This document shows positions 44,157 through 52,500 of a DNA stretch of 64,000 nt, one piece after another (positions within the stretch are counted from its first letter, which is position 1; the number at the start of each line of letters is the position of its first letter). Where the stretch lies: the NCBI RefSeq assembly GCF_003576475.1, contig NZ_QWGR01000001.1:434001-498000 (forward strand), read 5' to 3'. The notes below the pieces were generated by a model. The model was given only the letters and a program-made list of their open reading frames with translations. It made no database searches and was not told the origin of the DNA. This DNA is from Maribellus luteus. GTDB lineage: Bacteria; Bacteroidota; Bacteroidia; Bacteroidales; Prolixibacteraceae. The position numbers and the translations under genes are program-made.

Positions 44157-44981
44157 ATGAAAACGTTTTTTATGATCCGTAACTATTTTCTCCCGCTGGT
44201 GCTTATTTTTCTATTGAAGTTTTCGTACGCGCAGGAATCCGAAACAACGAGTTTTCCTGAGATTGGTAGTACGCGAAGTGCCGAACCGTTTTTGTTTTCA
44301 ACATCTACACTTACCGCCCGCGATGTGCCTTGGGTATTGAGTTACGGTGGCAGTTACGGGAATAATCTGAGCCGCGGTTTTGGATTCAATGGCGTTGATC
44401 AGCAGGTGGGGGTAAAAGGATACCTGGGCAGCCGCTTTACCATGCTGACCTATGTTTCGCTCGGAGTGGCAAGTGCCGATAATTCGGTGGTAAGCGCGCA
44501 GCGGGCCGAAATTATTCGCGACCTGATTGGCGGGAAGAAGACAGAGGGACTTCGTCTGGGGATAGGCGGCGGATTGAGCCGCGATTACGGCGGTGTATTT
44601 TCCGTTGTGTGCCGCACAACGGGCGCTTTGGAAAGCAAACGCTGGAAACTGGCGGGTAACCTGCTGCTTGAAAAGGCGCTTTCCGGAAATCGTGATAAAG
44701 TGGATGTGCTGACCAGCCTGGGAGTTCAGTATAAAATTACCGATCATTTTTACGCGGGTATTGAGGCCATTGGTGAAGACCTGGAAGGCTTGTGGGAGGA
44801 GGACGAAGCAGAGGGCGGCGCGCGTATGATGTTTGGGCCTTCCCTGAACCTGGTTCCGGACCGTTCCAGATTTTCATTTTCACTGTCAGGAGGGCCGGCA
44901 GTTTACCTTACCCGCAGCGTGGTTACCAATCCGGATGCCATCCGGATGCCATCCGGGATCTTCCGGGAGAGAACGGAATGA
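44157..44981 (+). CDS. Outer-membrane beta-barrel protein, C-terminus broken by an 11-bp duplication
   Basis: 274 residues from ATG 44157 (ATG 44172 also possible). Signal peptide ends KFSYAQ; then Gly/aromatic-rich alternating strands. Near the 3' end ATCCGGATGCC occurs twice in tandem (44929-44939, 44940-44950). Removing one copy restores the frame through NPDAIRDLPGENGMTVRARV and a final strand IFNLSGS with stop at 45020-45022, a proper barrel end; as it stands the frame ends with an unrelated RMPSGIFRERTE. The protein probably loses its last strand, so it may not be assembled. Function unknown. Confidence 0.75.
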   Translation: MKTFFMIRNYFLPLVLIFLLKFSYAQESETTSFPEIGSTRSAEPFLFSTSTLTARDVPWVLSYGGSYGNNLSRGFGFNGVDQQVGVKGYLGSRFTMLTYVSLGVASADNSVVSAQRAEIIRDLIGGKKTEGLRLGIGGGLSRDYGGVFSVVCRTTGALESKRWKLAGNLLLEKALSGNRDKVDVLTSLGVQYKITDHFYAGIEAIGEDLEGLWEEDEAEGGARMMFGPSLNLVPDRSRFSFSLSGGPAVYLTRSVVTNPDAIRMPSGIFRERTE

Positions 44982-45035
44982 CCGTCAGGGCACGGGTGAT
45001 CTTTAACCTTTCGGGCTCCTAATATTTTCAGCAAA

Positions 45036-45066
45036 AGAAAACCCCGAAAGAAAATACTTCCGGGGC
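45036..45066. terminator. Bidirectional terminator
   Basis: CCCCGAAAG (45042-45050) pairs with CTTCCGGGG (45057-45065), one mismatch, flanked by A-rich left side (T-rich on the minus strand). Ends the S9 peptidase transcript and possibly the barrel gene. Confidence 0.65.
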
Positions 45067-45088
45067 TTATCGATCGATACTGTTCTTA

Positions 45089-47155
45089 TCAATTCATTAG
45101 TTTCATTTGGAGGTAGCTGTATTGCAGCGCAGCCATTTTTGCACGTTGCTCGTTGGTGGAAGCTCCGGCATGTCCGCCTTCTGTATTTTCGAAGTAATAG
45201 ACTTTGTAGCCCATTTCACTCATTTTTGCTACCATTTTGCGCGCATGTCCCGGATGAACCCTGTCGTCGCGGGTAGAGGTATAGAAGAAGACTTCGGGAT
45301 ATTCCATGCCTTCTTTCAGGTTCTGGTACGGCGAATATTTTTTGATGTATTCCCATTCTTCGGGGATGTCCGGGTTTCCGTACTCAGCCATCCAGCTGGC
45401 ACCTGCCAACAGTTTGTTGTAACGCTTCATGTCGAGTAGCGGAACGGCACACACCACCGCGTTGTAAAGATCAGGCCGCTGAGTAAAACCAACACCTACC
45501 AACAATCCGCCGTTACTTCCGCCGCTGATTCCGAGTTTTTTAGGCGATGTTATTTTACGCGCGATTAAATCTTCGGCCACCGCAAAATAATCGTCGTAAA
45601 TGCGCTGACGGTTTTCTTTTAATCCAGCCTGGTGCCATTTGGGTCCAAATTCACCCCCGCCGCGAATGTTGGCCAGCACAAAAACGCCGCCTTTTTCGAG
45701 CCACGAAGTTCCGGTAATAGCGCTGTAACTCGGAAGTCTCGGGACTTCAAATCCTCCGTAAGCACTGATCAGTGTCGGATTTTTTCCGTTCAGTTTAATC
45801 TCCTTGTGGCTTACCACAAAGTAGGGAATCATGGTGCCGTCTTTCGAAGCAACTTCAAATTGCTGTACCTGGTAATCTTCGGTAGCAAACCACGATTTGA
45901 GTGCTTTAACTTTTACAAATTGTCCGGTTGCTGCATCTCCTTTGTACAAGGTGGAAGGCATCAGGAAATTCTGGAAATAGAAGAAATAGGTGTCGCTGTC
46001 TTCGTCGGCCGAACCAAGTGAAATATTGCCCAGTTCCGGTGCGTCGATTTTTTCTTTTTGCCAGGTTCCGTTGTACGTGTATTTGTAAAGCTCGCTTTTT
46101 ACGTTGGTAAGCATGTTTACCAGCAGTACGTTTTTGGTAGCGTTTGTTTCGGCAATACTTGAGCGTTCATCGGGGCGAACGATCAACTGGTAATTGGTAC
46201 CTCCTTTAATCAGATCGGCATAAGGGATACTGATCATATCGCCTTGTTTGAACGAGTTGCCGCCAATGTTCCAGTCCGATTTCAGGCTAAGCAAAACCTG
46301 CTTGTTAAAAATCCCGCTAAGCTCAATGTCTTCCGGTAGGTCTGGTTTTACAAGTTCCCCGTTTTCGATAATGTGATAGCTACCCGTATAAAACGAAGTA
46401 CGCTGGGTAATAATCTGGTAGGTTTTGTCTTTGGTATGCGTGGTATAACCCCAAATTCCCATGTCATCTTCCTGTCCGTCGAAAACAAGTCGGGCATTTT
46501 TCAGATCGGTGTCGCGTTTCCATATTTTTACCTGTTTTGGATAGCCCGATGTGGTTACGCCATCGCCAAAATCAGTCGAAACCATCAGGGTGTTCCTGTC
46601 GATCCAACTGGCACTTCCTTTTGCTTCGGGGATGTAAAATCCATTTTCGATAAATACTTTGCTAACGGCATCGAATTCGCGGATTACCACGGCATCGCCT
46701 CCGCCTTTCGACAGGTTCACCAGAAAACGGTCGTAATCAGGGTACAAGCCCGACGCTCCTTTAAATACATATTTCTCGTTGTCCTGTTTAGAGAGTGCAT
46801 CTACATCGATCACTGTTTCCCAGTGTGGCTCTCCGCTCAGGTAACTTTGCAGGGGAGTACGCCTCCAAATTCCCCGCGGGTGTTCTTCATCCTGCCAGAA
46901 ATTGTACACCAGGTTCCCAATAATTGACGGACTTGCGATACGGTCGGTGGAGTTGTAAATCTCCAGATCCTTTTCATACATTTCCTCGTAGCCGGGTTGG
47001 CTCATGAGTACCTTTAGGGTTTTTTCGTTCCATTGTTCCACCCAGTTCAGCGACTTCCCGGCATCAACGTCTTCGAGCCAGAGATACGGATCATCTTGTG
47101 CAAAAATTACCTGCGTCATAATTGCCAGTAAAATAACTAAGAATGTTTTTTTCAT
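45089..47155 (-). CDS. Prolyl oligopeptidase-family serine peptidase (S9), exported
   Basis: 688 residues, signal peptide about 1-19 (VIFAQ). N-terminal seven-blade propeller (about 60-420) and C-terminal alpha/beta hydrolase domain with GISGGSNGGLLVGVG (catalytic Ser near 540), STRDDRVHPGHARKM (Asp) and ENTEGGHAGAS (His). The DPYLWLEDVDAGKSLNWVEQWNE start is typical of S9A enzymes that cleave after proline in short peptides. Located in the periplasm. Single gene. Confidence 0.93.
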   Translation of the reverse strand: MKKTFLVILLAIMTQVIFAQDDPYLWLEDVDAGKSLNWVEQWNEKTLKVLMSQPGYEEMYEKDLEIYNSTDRIASPSIIGNLVYNFWQDEEHPRGIWRRTPLQSYLSGEPHWETVIDVDALSKQDNEKYVFKGASGLYPDYDRFLVNLSKGGGDAVVIREFDAVSKVFIENGFYIPEAKGSASWIDRNTLMVSTDFGDGVTTSGYPKQVKIWKRDTDLKNARLVFDGQEDDMGIWGYTTHTKDKTYQIITQRTSFYTGSYHIIENGELVKPDLPEDIELSGIFNKQVLLSLKSDWNIGGNSFKQGDMISIPYADLIKGGTNYQLIVRPDERSSIAETNATKNVLLVNMLTNVKSELYKYTYNGTWQKEKIDAPELGNISLGSADEDSDTYFFYFQNFLMPSTLYKGDAATGQFVKVKALKSWFATEDYQVQQFEVASKDGTMIPYFVVSHKEIKLNGKNPTLISAYGGFEVPRLPSYSAITGTSWLEKGGVFVLANIRGGGEFGPKWHQAGLKENRQRIYDDYFAVAEDLIARKITSPKKLGISGGSNGGLLVGVGFTQRPDLYNAVVCAVPLLDMKRYNKLLAGASWMAEYGNPDIPEEWEYIKKYSPYQNLKEGMEYPEVFFYTSTRDDRVHPGHARKMVAKMSEMGYKVYYFENTEGGHAGASTNEQRAKMAALQYSYLQMKLMN

Positions 47156-47393
47156 ACGATTTATTTGTTTGTTTTTCCTGAATATTCAATCACACAATTT
47201 TAGCAGTAAATATACTTCTTACGGTTTTTAGTAAGAAAAACTTACTTCCCATTACAATTTCAAGCGAAAGATTGTTTGAAATGATGTGCAGATTAAGCTG
47301 TTGGGAAATTATATAAAATGACCATGAAATAGGAATGTTTTTTTTACTTATGTCGCGAAATTCTTACTTTCGCTTTTACATTCAAAAAATGAC

Positions 47394-48467
47394 ATGATAA
47401 CACTGATCTTCTTTTTTGTCGTTTCTATTGTATTTTCGTTTTTATGTAGTGTTTGGGAGGCTGTTTTGTTAAGTGTAACACCTTCGTATGTGAGCAGAAT
47501 GCAAAGCGAGAAACCTGGTTTGGGAAATTTGCTGGCTCATTTTAAAGACGATATAGATCGGCCGCTTTCTGCCATTTTAACACTGAATACGATTGCGCAT
47601 ACGGTAGGTGCCATGGGAGTTGGTATTGAGGCCGGGAAAATATTTGGTTCGAATAAATTAGATCTCTATTTTTTTGATGTCAGTTTCGAATCGATCATTG
47701 CCGGTGCCATGACTTTGGCGATTCTGGTTCTTTCGGAGATCATTCCAAAAACCATTGGAGCCACTTACTGGAAAAAACTTACCGGTTTCACTGTTCGTTC
47801 GCTGCGTGTGCTGGTTTTTATTCTTGCGCCGTTTATCTGGCTCAGCAACCTTTTAACCCGCTCGCTGAAGAAGAAGGGGACCAAAAGTGTATTTAGCCGG
47901 GCCGATGTGGCTGCCATGGCTGATGCCGGGCTAAAAAGCGGTGCCATCGACCAGGAAGAAAAATCCATTATTTTGAATCTGCTGCAACTGGAAAACCTGA
48001 AAATAAAGGAGATTATGACGCCCTGGACCGTGGTGCTTTTTCTGGATGAAGACCGAAACCTGGGCGATGTTTATATAGAGCACAATCCGTTTCAGTTTTC
48101 GCGTATTCCGGTATTTCACGAAACACCCGACAATATTACCGGAATGGTGTTGAAAGATGTTATTCTTGAGAACCTGGCGGAAGATAAGCACGCCCGAAAG
48201 CTGGCTGACATCCGGAGAGATATCCTGTTTGTGCAGGACAGCTGGACAGTGGCGCGATTACTGGATACCCTGATTCTGGAGCGGCAACACCTGGCCATGG
48301 TGGCTGACGAGTTTGGAACCCTTGTAGGCCTGGTGACCATGGAAGACGTAATTGAAACGCTTTTTGGTTTGGAAATTATGGATGAGTCAGACAAAGTGGA
48401 AGATCTTCAGAAACTGGCGCGAGCAAAGTGGCTCAAACGGATAAAACGCGATAAAACTCAAAAATAA
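47394..48467 (+). CDS. CNNM/CorC-type transporter (DUF21 plus CBS pair)
   Basis: 357 residues. DUF21 membrane domain at about 1-150 with three to four helices, followed by a linker and two CBS domains (about 195-335: IMTPWTVVLFLDEDRN and LVGLVTMEDVIETLFGLEIMDE). Family members (CorC/YfjD-type 'hemolysin III-like') act in Mg2+/cation homeostasis. No C-terminal CorC_HlyC domain is present, making it a short form. It has its own upstream region of 240 bases. Confidence 0.9.
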   Translation: MITLIFFFVVSIVFSFLCSVWEAVLLSVTPSYVSRMQSEKPGLGNLLAHFKDDIDRPLSAILTLNTIAHTVGAMGVGIEAGKIFGSNKLDLYFFDVSFESIIAGAMTLAILVLSEIIPKTIGATYWKKLTGFTVRSLRVLVFILAPFIWLSNLLTRSLKKKGTKSVFSRADVAAMADAGLKSGAIDQEEKSIILNLLQLENLKIKEIMTPWTVVLFLDEDRNLGDVYIEHNPFQFSRIPVFHETPDNITGMVLKDVILENLAEDKHARKLADIRRDILFVQDSWTVARLLDTLILERQHLAMVADEFGTLVGLVTMEDVIETLFGLEIMDESDKVEDLQKLARAKWLKRIKRDKTQK

Positions 48468-48569
48468 ACGCTTTAACCCGGGTTTAGTAGATTGTTAACC
48501 AGATGTAAAACCCTGATCGAGGAATAAGAATCTTTTTAAATAAGATTGGGACGACAAACAAAAGAGTTT

Positions 48570-48577
48570 TACGTTTG
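48570..48577 (+). promoter_or_regulatory. Probable -7 box of the DUF3078 gene
   Basis: TACGTTTG fits TAnnTTTG, 46 bases before the ATG at 48623. No clear -33 element. Confidence 0.4.
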
Positions 48578-48622
48578 TCTATAATTCCGTTATTCAAGAA
48601 AATACATTAAAACAGAAAACAC

Positions 48623-49492
48623 ATGAAAAAACTACTCTCTATTTTGTTATTTGTACCCTTTCTGGCATTTGCGCAAGAGAAGAAAGACTCGCTGTGGACC
48701 ACCAGCGGAAGCACGACCCTGAATTTTTCGCAGGTTTCGCTTACCAATTGGGCGGCAGGGGGAAAGAGCTCTATGTCGGCTATCGGTATGATCAATTACG
48801 CGGCCAACTATAAAAAAGGCAAGCTTAGCTGGGACAATACCTTTGATTTTCGTTATGGGTTTCTGAAGGAAAAAGATGTTAAAGTCAGAAAGTCGGATGA
48901 CATTATCGATGTTAGTTCGAAGTTGGGCATCGAGGCCGGTGGAAACTGGTATTATTCGGGTTTGGTGAATTTTAAGTCGCAATTTGCCAAAGGTTACAAA
49001 TACGATGATAATAACATTCCGGTGGATGTAATTTCAAAATTTATGGCTCCGGCTTATTTGAAAACCGGTTTGGGGATGGATTACAAAAACGATCGTCTTT
49101 CGGTGCTGCTGGCACCTGTATCGGGTAAATTTACTTTTGTTTTGGATGATTCACTTTCAGCTCAAGGTGCTTTTGGGGTGGAAAAGAATAATAATTTTCG
49201 GGCAGAGCTAGGTGCTACTGCAAAGTTTGAGTACAAGCATGACATCATGAAAAATGTGACTTTGAATACCACGCTCGATTTGTTCTCGAATTACCTGAAA
49301 GATCCCCAGAATGTGGATATGGACTGGAAAGTTCAGATAAATATGAAAGTAAACGATTATTTGTCGGCCAACCTGATTACGCATATGATTTATGACAACG
49401 ATACCAAGATCAAGGACCCGGATACGGGAGTAAGTAGTCCGGGATTGCAGTTTATGGAGTCGTTTGGAGTTGGATTAACATTTAAATTCTGA
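48623..49492 (+). CDS. DUF3078 outer-membrane protein
   Basis: 289 residues, signal peptide about 1-17 (LAFAQ). The family hallmarks are LWTTSGSTTLNFSQVSLTNWAAGGKSSMSAIGMINYAANY near the N-terminus and alternating beta strands to a terminal VGLTFKF, ending in Phe as in barrels. DUF3078 is nearly restricted to Bacteroidota; function unknown. Closed by a terminator. Confidence 0.88.
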   Translation: MKKLLSILLFVPFLAFAQEKKDSLWTTSGSTTLNFSQVSLTNWAAGGKSSMSAIGMINYAANYKKGKLSWDNTFDFRYGFLKEKDVKVRKSDDIIDVSSKLGIEAGGNWYYSGLVNFKSQFAKGYKYDDNNIPVDVISKFMAPAYLKTGLGMDYKNDRLSVLLAPVSGKFTFVLDDSLSAQGAFGVEKNNNFRAELGATAKFEYKHDIMKNVTLNTTLDLFSNYLKDPQNVDMDWKVQINMKVNDYLSANLITHMIYDNDTKIKDPDTGVSSPGLQFMESFGVGLTFKF

Positions 49493-49500
49493 TAAAAACG

Positions 49501-49540
49501 AAGGGCTTGATAATTTATCAGGCCCTTTTTATTTTTTGCA
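49501..49540 (+). terminator. Rho-independent terminator
   Basis: AAGGGCTTGATAA (49501-49513) pairs with TTATCAGGCCCTT (49515-49527, one G-T), followed by T-rich sequence. Confidence 0.8.
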
Positions 49541-49623
49541 GTTCTGCAGATTGCTTCAATTTACTTTTGGAGAATAGAATGCCTGCCGGTTTGAAGCCGA
49601 AAGTGCGTAGTAGAGTTTTGTGA

Positions 49624-50751
49624 TTAAATCTGGAAACAGAAAGTGGTTCCTTTTTCGGGATCGCTGCTGTACCACACCTTTCCTTTCAGGTATTTCTCCC
49701 CAAACAGTTTCATGCTGTAAGTTCCGATACCGCGGCCCGTTCCTTTGGTAGAGTAAAAACGTTTAAATAACTGTGCCTGAACTTCAACCGGAATATAACT
49801 TTTGTTGTGCACACAAAAACAAATGCCGTCGTTTTTTTGCACACAACTCAGGGTGATACAATCATCCGGAATATTTACTTCCAGGGCATTTTTGATCATA
49901 TTTCCCAATATCCTTTTCAGCAAAATTTTATCGGTAATTAAAATATGTTGTTCCGAAACCGGATCAATAACGATCGTTTTTCCGCGGTTGGTTTGGTGAT
50001 TGTTGTATAATTTTTTTTGCTCCTGCAGTACTTCAATCGTATTTACGGTTACAAGCTGCGGTACAAGATCGCCCTTTTCAGCTGAACCTATTTCGCGCTG
50101 CATCTGAATTTCATCGATCAGGTTATTGGCTGCCCATTGAATGGTTTCGGCAATGTCGCGTATATCGGACGGGTCGTCCAGTTCTTTTAAAATAGCCGAC
50201 AGACCGGAAATACCACCGGCACTGTTTAGCAGGTCGTGAATGAAGATCCTTTCCAGTGATTCCCGTCTTTTCTCATTGCTGATATCGGTAATGGAGAAAA
50301 TGATCAGCTCTTCGCCGTCGAGCTGAAAAGGGCTGGCAGTTACTCGCAAATCAATTGCCTCGTTTTCGATCGTTAGAATTTTACATTCTTCGGTTGTTTT
50401 AATCCCTTTTTTTGAGAAAAGGATGGCGTTAAGCGCGCCGCAAGAATTACAAAATTCAGACGTCCCGCATCCGTTGTGAGACTGAACGGCATTCCGGCAG
50501 TGAAAAGCATCTCCCGGTTTCTTAAATATAATGTCTTTGGGAAGGTTTAGTACATCAATAAAACGCTGGTAGCTATCGCTGGCATATAAGATTTCGTGTT
50601 GGCGGTTCAGAATTAAAACCATTTGTGTGACAGACTCGACAAAGTCCATCAGCTGTTTGTTGTTGCTAATTAAACCGGATAAAATATTTGTTCGCTCATT
50701 GGGCATATGCTCGTGCGTAAATTGTTTAGATGCGCTGGTTTTTTCAAACAT
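49624..50751 (-). CDS. PAS-domain sensor histidine kinase with Cys cluster
   Basis: 375 residues, no membrane segment, so cytoplasmic. A PAS domain (about 35-160) contains GDAFHCRNAVQSHNGCGTSEFCNSCGA, four cysteines in the spacing C-x9-C-x6-C-x2-C, a candidate Fe-S or metal site. A short dimerisation region follows with the phosphoacceptor His in IFIHDLLNSAGG, then the HATPase domain: N box NMIKNALE, GRGIGTYSMKLFGEKY and GTTFCFQI. No response regulator gene is adjacent, so it is an orphan kinase. Probably a redox or nitrogen-oxide sensor (inference). Confidence 0.85.
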   Translation of the reverse strand: MFEKTSASKQFTHEHMPNERTNILSGLISNNKQLMDFVESVTQMVLILNRQHEILYASDSYQRFIDVLNLPKDIIFKKPGDAFHCRNAVQSHNGCGTSEFCNSCGALNAILFSKKGIKTTEECKILTIENEAIDLRVTASPFQLDGEELIIFSITDISNEKRRESLERIFIHDLLNSAGGISGLSAILKELDDPSDIRDIAETIQWAANNLIDEIQMQREIGSAEKGDLVPQLVTVNTIEVLQEQKKLYNNHQTNRGKTIVIDPVSEQHILITDKILLKRILGNMIKNALEVNIPDDCITLSCVQKNDGICFCVHNKSYIPVEVQAQLFKRFYSTKGTGRGIGTYSMKLFGEKYLKGKVWYSSDPEKGTTFCFQI

Positions 50752-50858
50752 GCAAACGTTCTAAATAGTTAAATGTGCGGGAAGTTACCACAGAACAACA
50801 TAAAATCAAAATTGGGGAAATGTGGAATATTAACGAAAAGGAGGTTATGTGCGGTAGT

Positions 50859-50927
50859 AATAAAAAGAGTTTAGGTTATATCGTTCTGCAATTACGGCTT
50901 GCAGGAAAAACCTAAACTCTTTTTATT
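50859..50927 (-). terminator. Long-stem terminator of the S41 gene
   Basis: AATAAAAAGAGTTTAGGTT (50859-50877) pairs perfectly with 50909-50927 over 19 bases around a 31-base loop that itself has a CTGCA/TGCAG pair. On the minus strand it lies 24 bases after the S41 stop. Confidence 0.65.
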
Positions 50928-50950
50928 GTTAATAAATTCTGATCAAAAGA

Positions 50951-52378
50951 TTATTTCAACTGCTCTTTGATCTCTTCTGAACTCGCATCATCTATTAGTA
51001 GGTTTCGCTTGTTTTTATCGTACTTCGAGAAACCACGGTCGAAGAGTTGGTAAGGAATGTTTCTCGCTTCAGCACTCTTTTTTGCCGTAATTACCGAGCC
51101 TGTGATATCTTCGATGGCTGCCTTAAACAACGGGTCGTTTACATCGCCAAGTGGGTAAGCGTTAAGCAGGTCGTCGTAAACGAGTATGTCAGGAACAAAA
51201 CCATCTTTAAAATCGGTAACACCCAGGGCGTTGGCATAACGAAGTATGATGGGCTGCAGCCCCCAGTTGTCAAAATCCGAGTAATAGCTTTCACGTTCAT
51301 AGAGATCTTCTGGTTTAAGCGTGATGGAAGCCGTGTATTTGCCATAAGTAGTGTCTCCCACGGTGGTAACCCCCATGTAGGCACTTAACCCGGTAATTGT
51401 TAGTTCCGAGGCTGAAGCTGTTCCATCCCCGGTCAAAATGTATAGATTATCCAGGTCCATTTTTACTGCCACTGTATCGGTAAAATCAACCTGAATCTGG
51501 TCGGTTCTCTGTTTACTTATCCAGTAGTTCTGGTATTTGTCGTTCCATTGAAAAGTAACCAGCTTATCTTTCCCGTTTACAAATTCAATCGGCGCAAGTG
51601 AACTACACAAATACTGGGCTGCAGTGACGGTTCCTCCGGGATTGTAGCGCAGGTCGAGTACCAGGTCTGTAATGTTCTGGTTCATTAAACTCTGCAAAGC
51701 GGTGTCGATGGCATTGTTGTAATCACTAATGTATTGTGCGTAAAACATGTAGCCGATTTTACGCCCACCTTCTTCTACAACGGCGGTTTTTAGCACAGGA
51801 TTTAAATTCAGCTCTAAGGCCGTCATGTTAACACTATTTCCCAATGAAATACCACCTTGCCCAAGGATCCCAAGGGTGATTTTTATACTTTCTCCATAAA
51901 TCAGGTCTGTATAATTGGTCTTTGTAATGTCTGCATCGTTGAGCAACACCACAATATCTCCACGCTTTAAACCAGCAATGGCGGCGGGAGTATTTGGGTA
52001 AACATATTCAACGATGGCAAAAAGATTACCTGTGTTGGAGAATTTTCCAAAAGCCAGCGACCAGCCAAATGTTTTTTCCACACCGTGAAAACTATTTTCA
52101 AGCGCTTCCACATCGTCAGTGATGAACGACCATTTGTCTTCTGTATAAAGTAGTTTCTCAAAATAGTCTTTCGAGTCCGCTTCTTTTTGATAATCAATAT
52201 TGGGTAATTTATTGTACCACAGATAGACGTCAGACATAACGTCGTAAATAAACTTGTTGATATTCAAGGTAAGTTCAGGGATGATTGGCCCGGGATCGGG
52301 CACCTCTTCTTCTCCACAGCCAACAAACACTCCAAGGGGCAGGAGCATAAGGAGGAAAATTTTTTGCCAGTTTTTCAT
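50951..52378 (-). CDS. S41-family C-terminal-processing-type peptidase, lipoprotein
   Basis: 475 residues with lipoprotein signal (GVFVGC, Cys about 21). A PDZ domain at about 110-190 (AGLKRGDIVVLLNDADI) precedes the catalytic S41 fold with GDGTASASELTITGLSAY (Ser) and a Lys in the following TTYGKYT, the Ser-Lys dyad of tail-specific proteases. N-terminal ~80 residues form the helical S41 N-domain (YDVMSDVYLWYNKLP). Outer-membrane or periplasmic. Precedes a long hairpin terminator. Confidence 0.9.
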   Translation of the reverse strand: MKNWQKIFLLMLLPLGVFVGCGEEEVPDPGPIIPELTLNINKFIYDVMSDVYLWYNKLPNIDYQKEADSKDYFEKLLYTEDKWSFITDDVEALENSFHGVEKTFGWSLAFGKFSNTGNLFAIVEYVYPNTPAAIAGLKRGDIVVLLNDADITKTNYTDLIYGESIKITLGILGQGGISLGNSVNMTALELNLNPVLKTAVVEEGGRKIGYMFYAQYISDYNNAIDTALQSLMNQNITDLVLDLRYNPGGTVTAAQYLCSSLAPIEFVNGKDKLVTFQWNDKYQNYWISKQRTDQIQVDFTDTVAVKMDLDNLYILTGDGTASASELTITGLSAYMGVTTVGDTTYGKYTASITLKPEDLYERESYYSDFDNWGLQPIILRYANALGVTDFKDGFVPDILVYDDLLNAYPLGDVNDPLFKAAIEDITGSVITAKKSAEARNIPYQLFDRGFSKYDKNKRNLLIDDASSEEIKEQLK

Positions 52379-52500
52379 GTTGTTCTTTCTTAAAAAATTA
52401 TAGTCAGATTACTCTCTGAATTTTACAAATTTAGTAGAGTTCTTTTATTTTCGATGTGGATAATTTATATATGGTTCAGGGGATAAATACATTCAACTAT

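Noticed and set aside
44792-45022. Separate 76-codon gene
   Set aside because: It is the original C-terminal frame of the barrel gene plus upstream shadow; explained by the 11-bp duplication.
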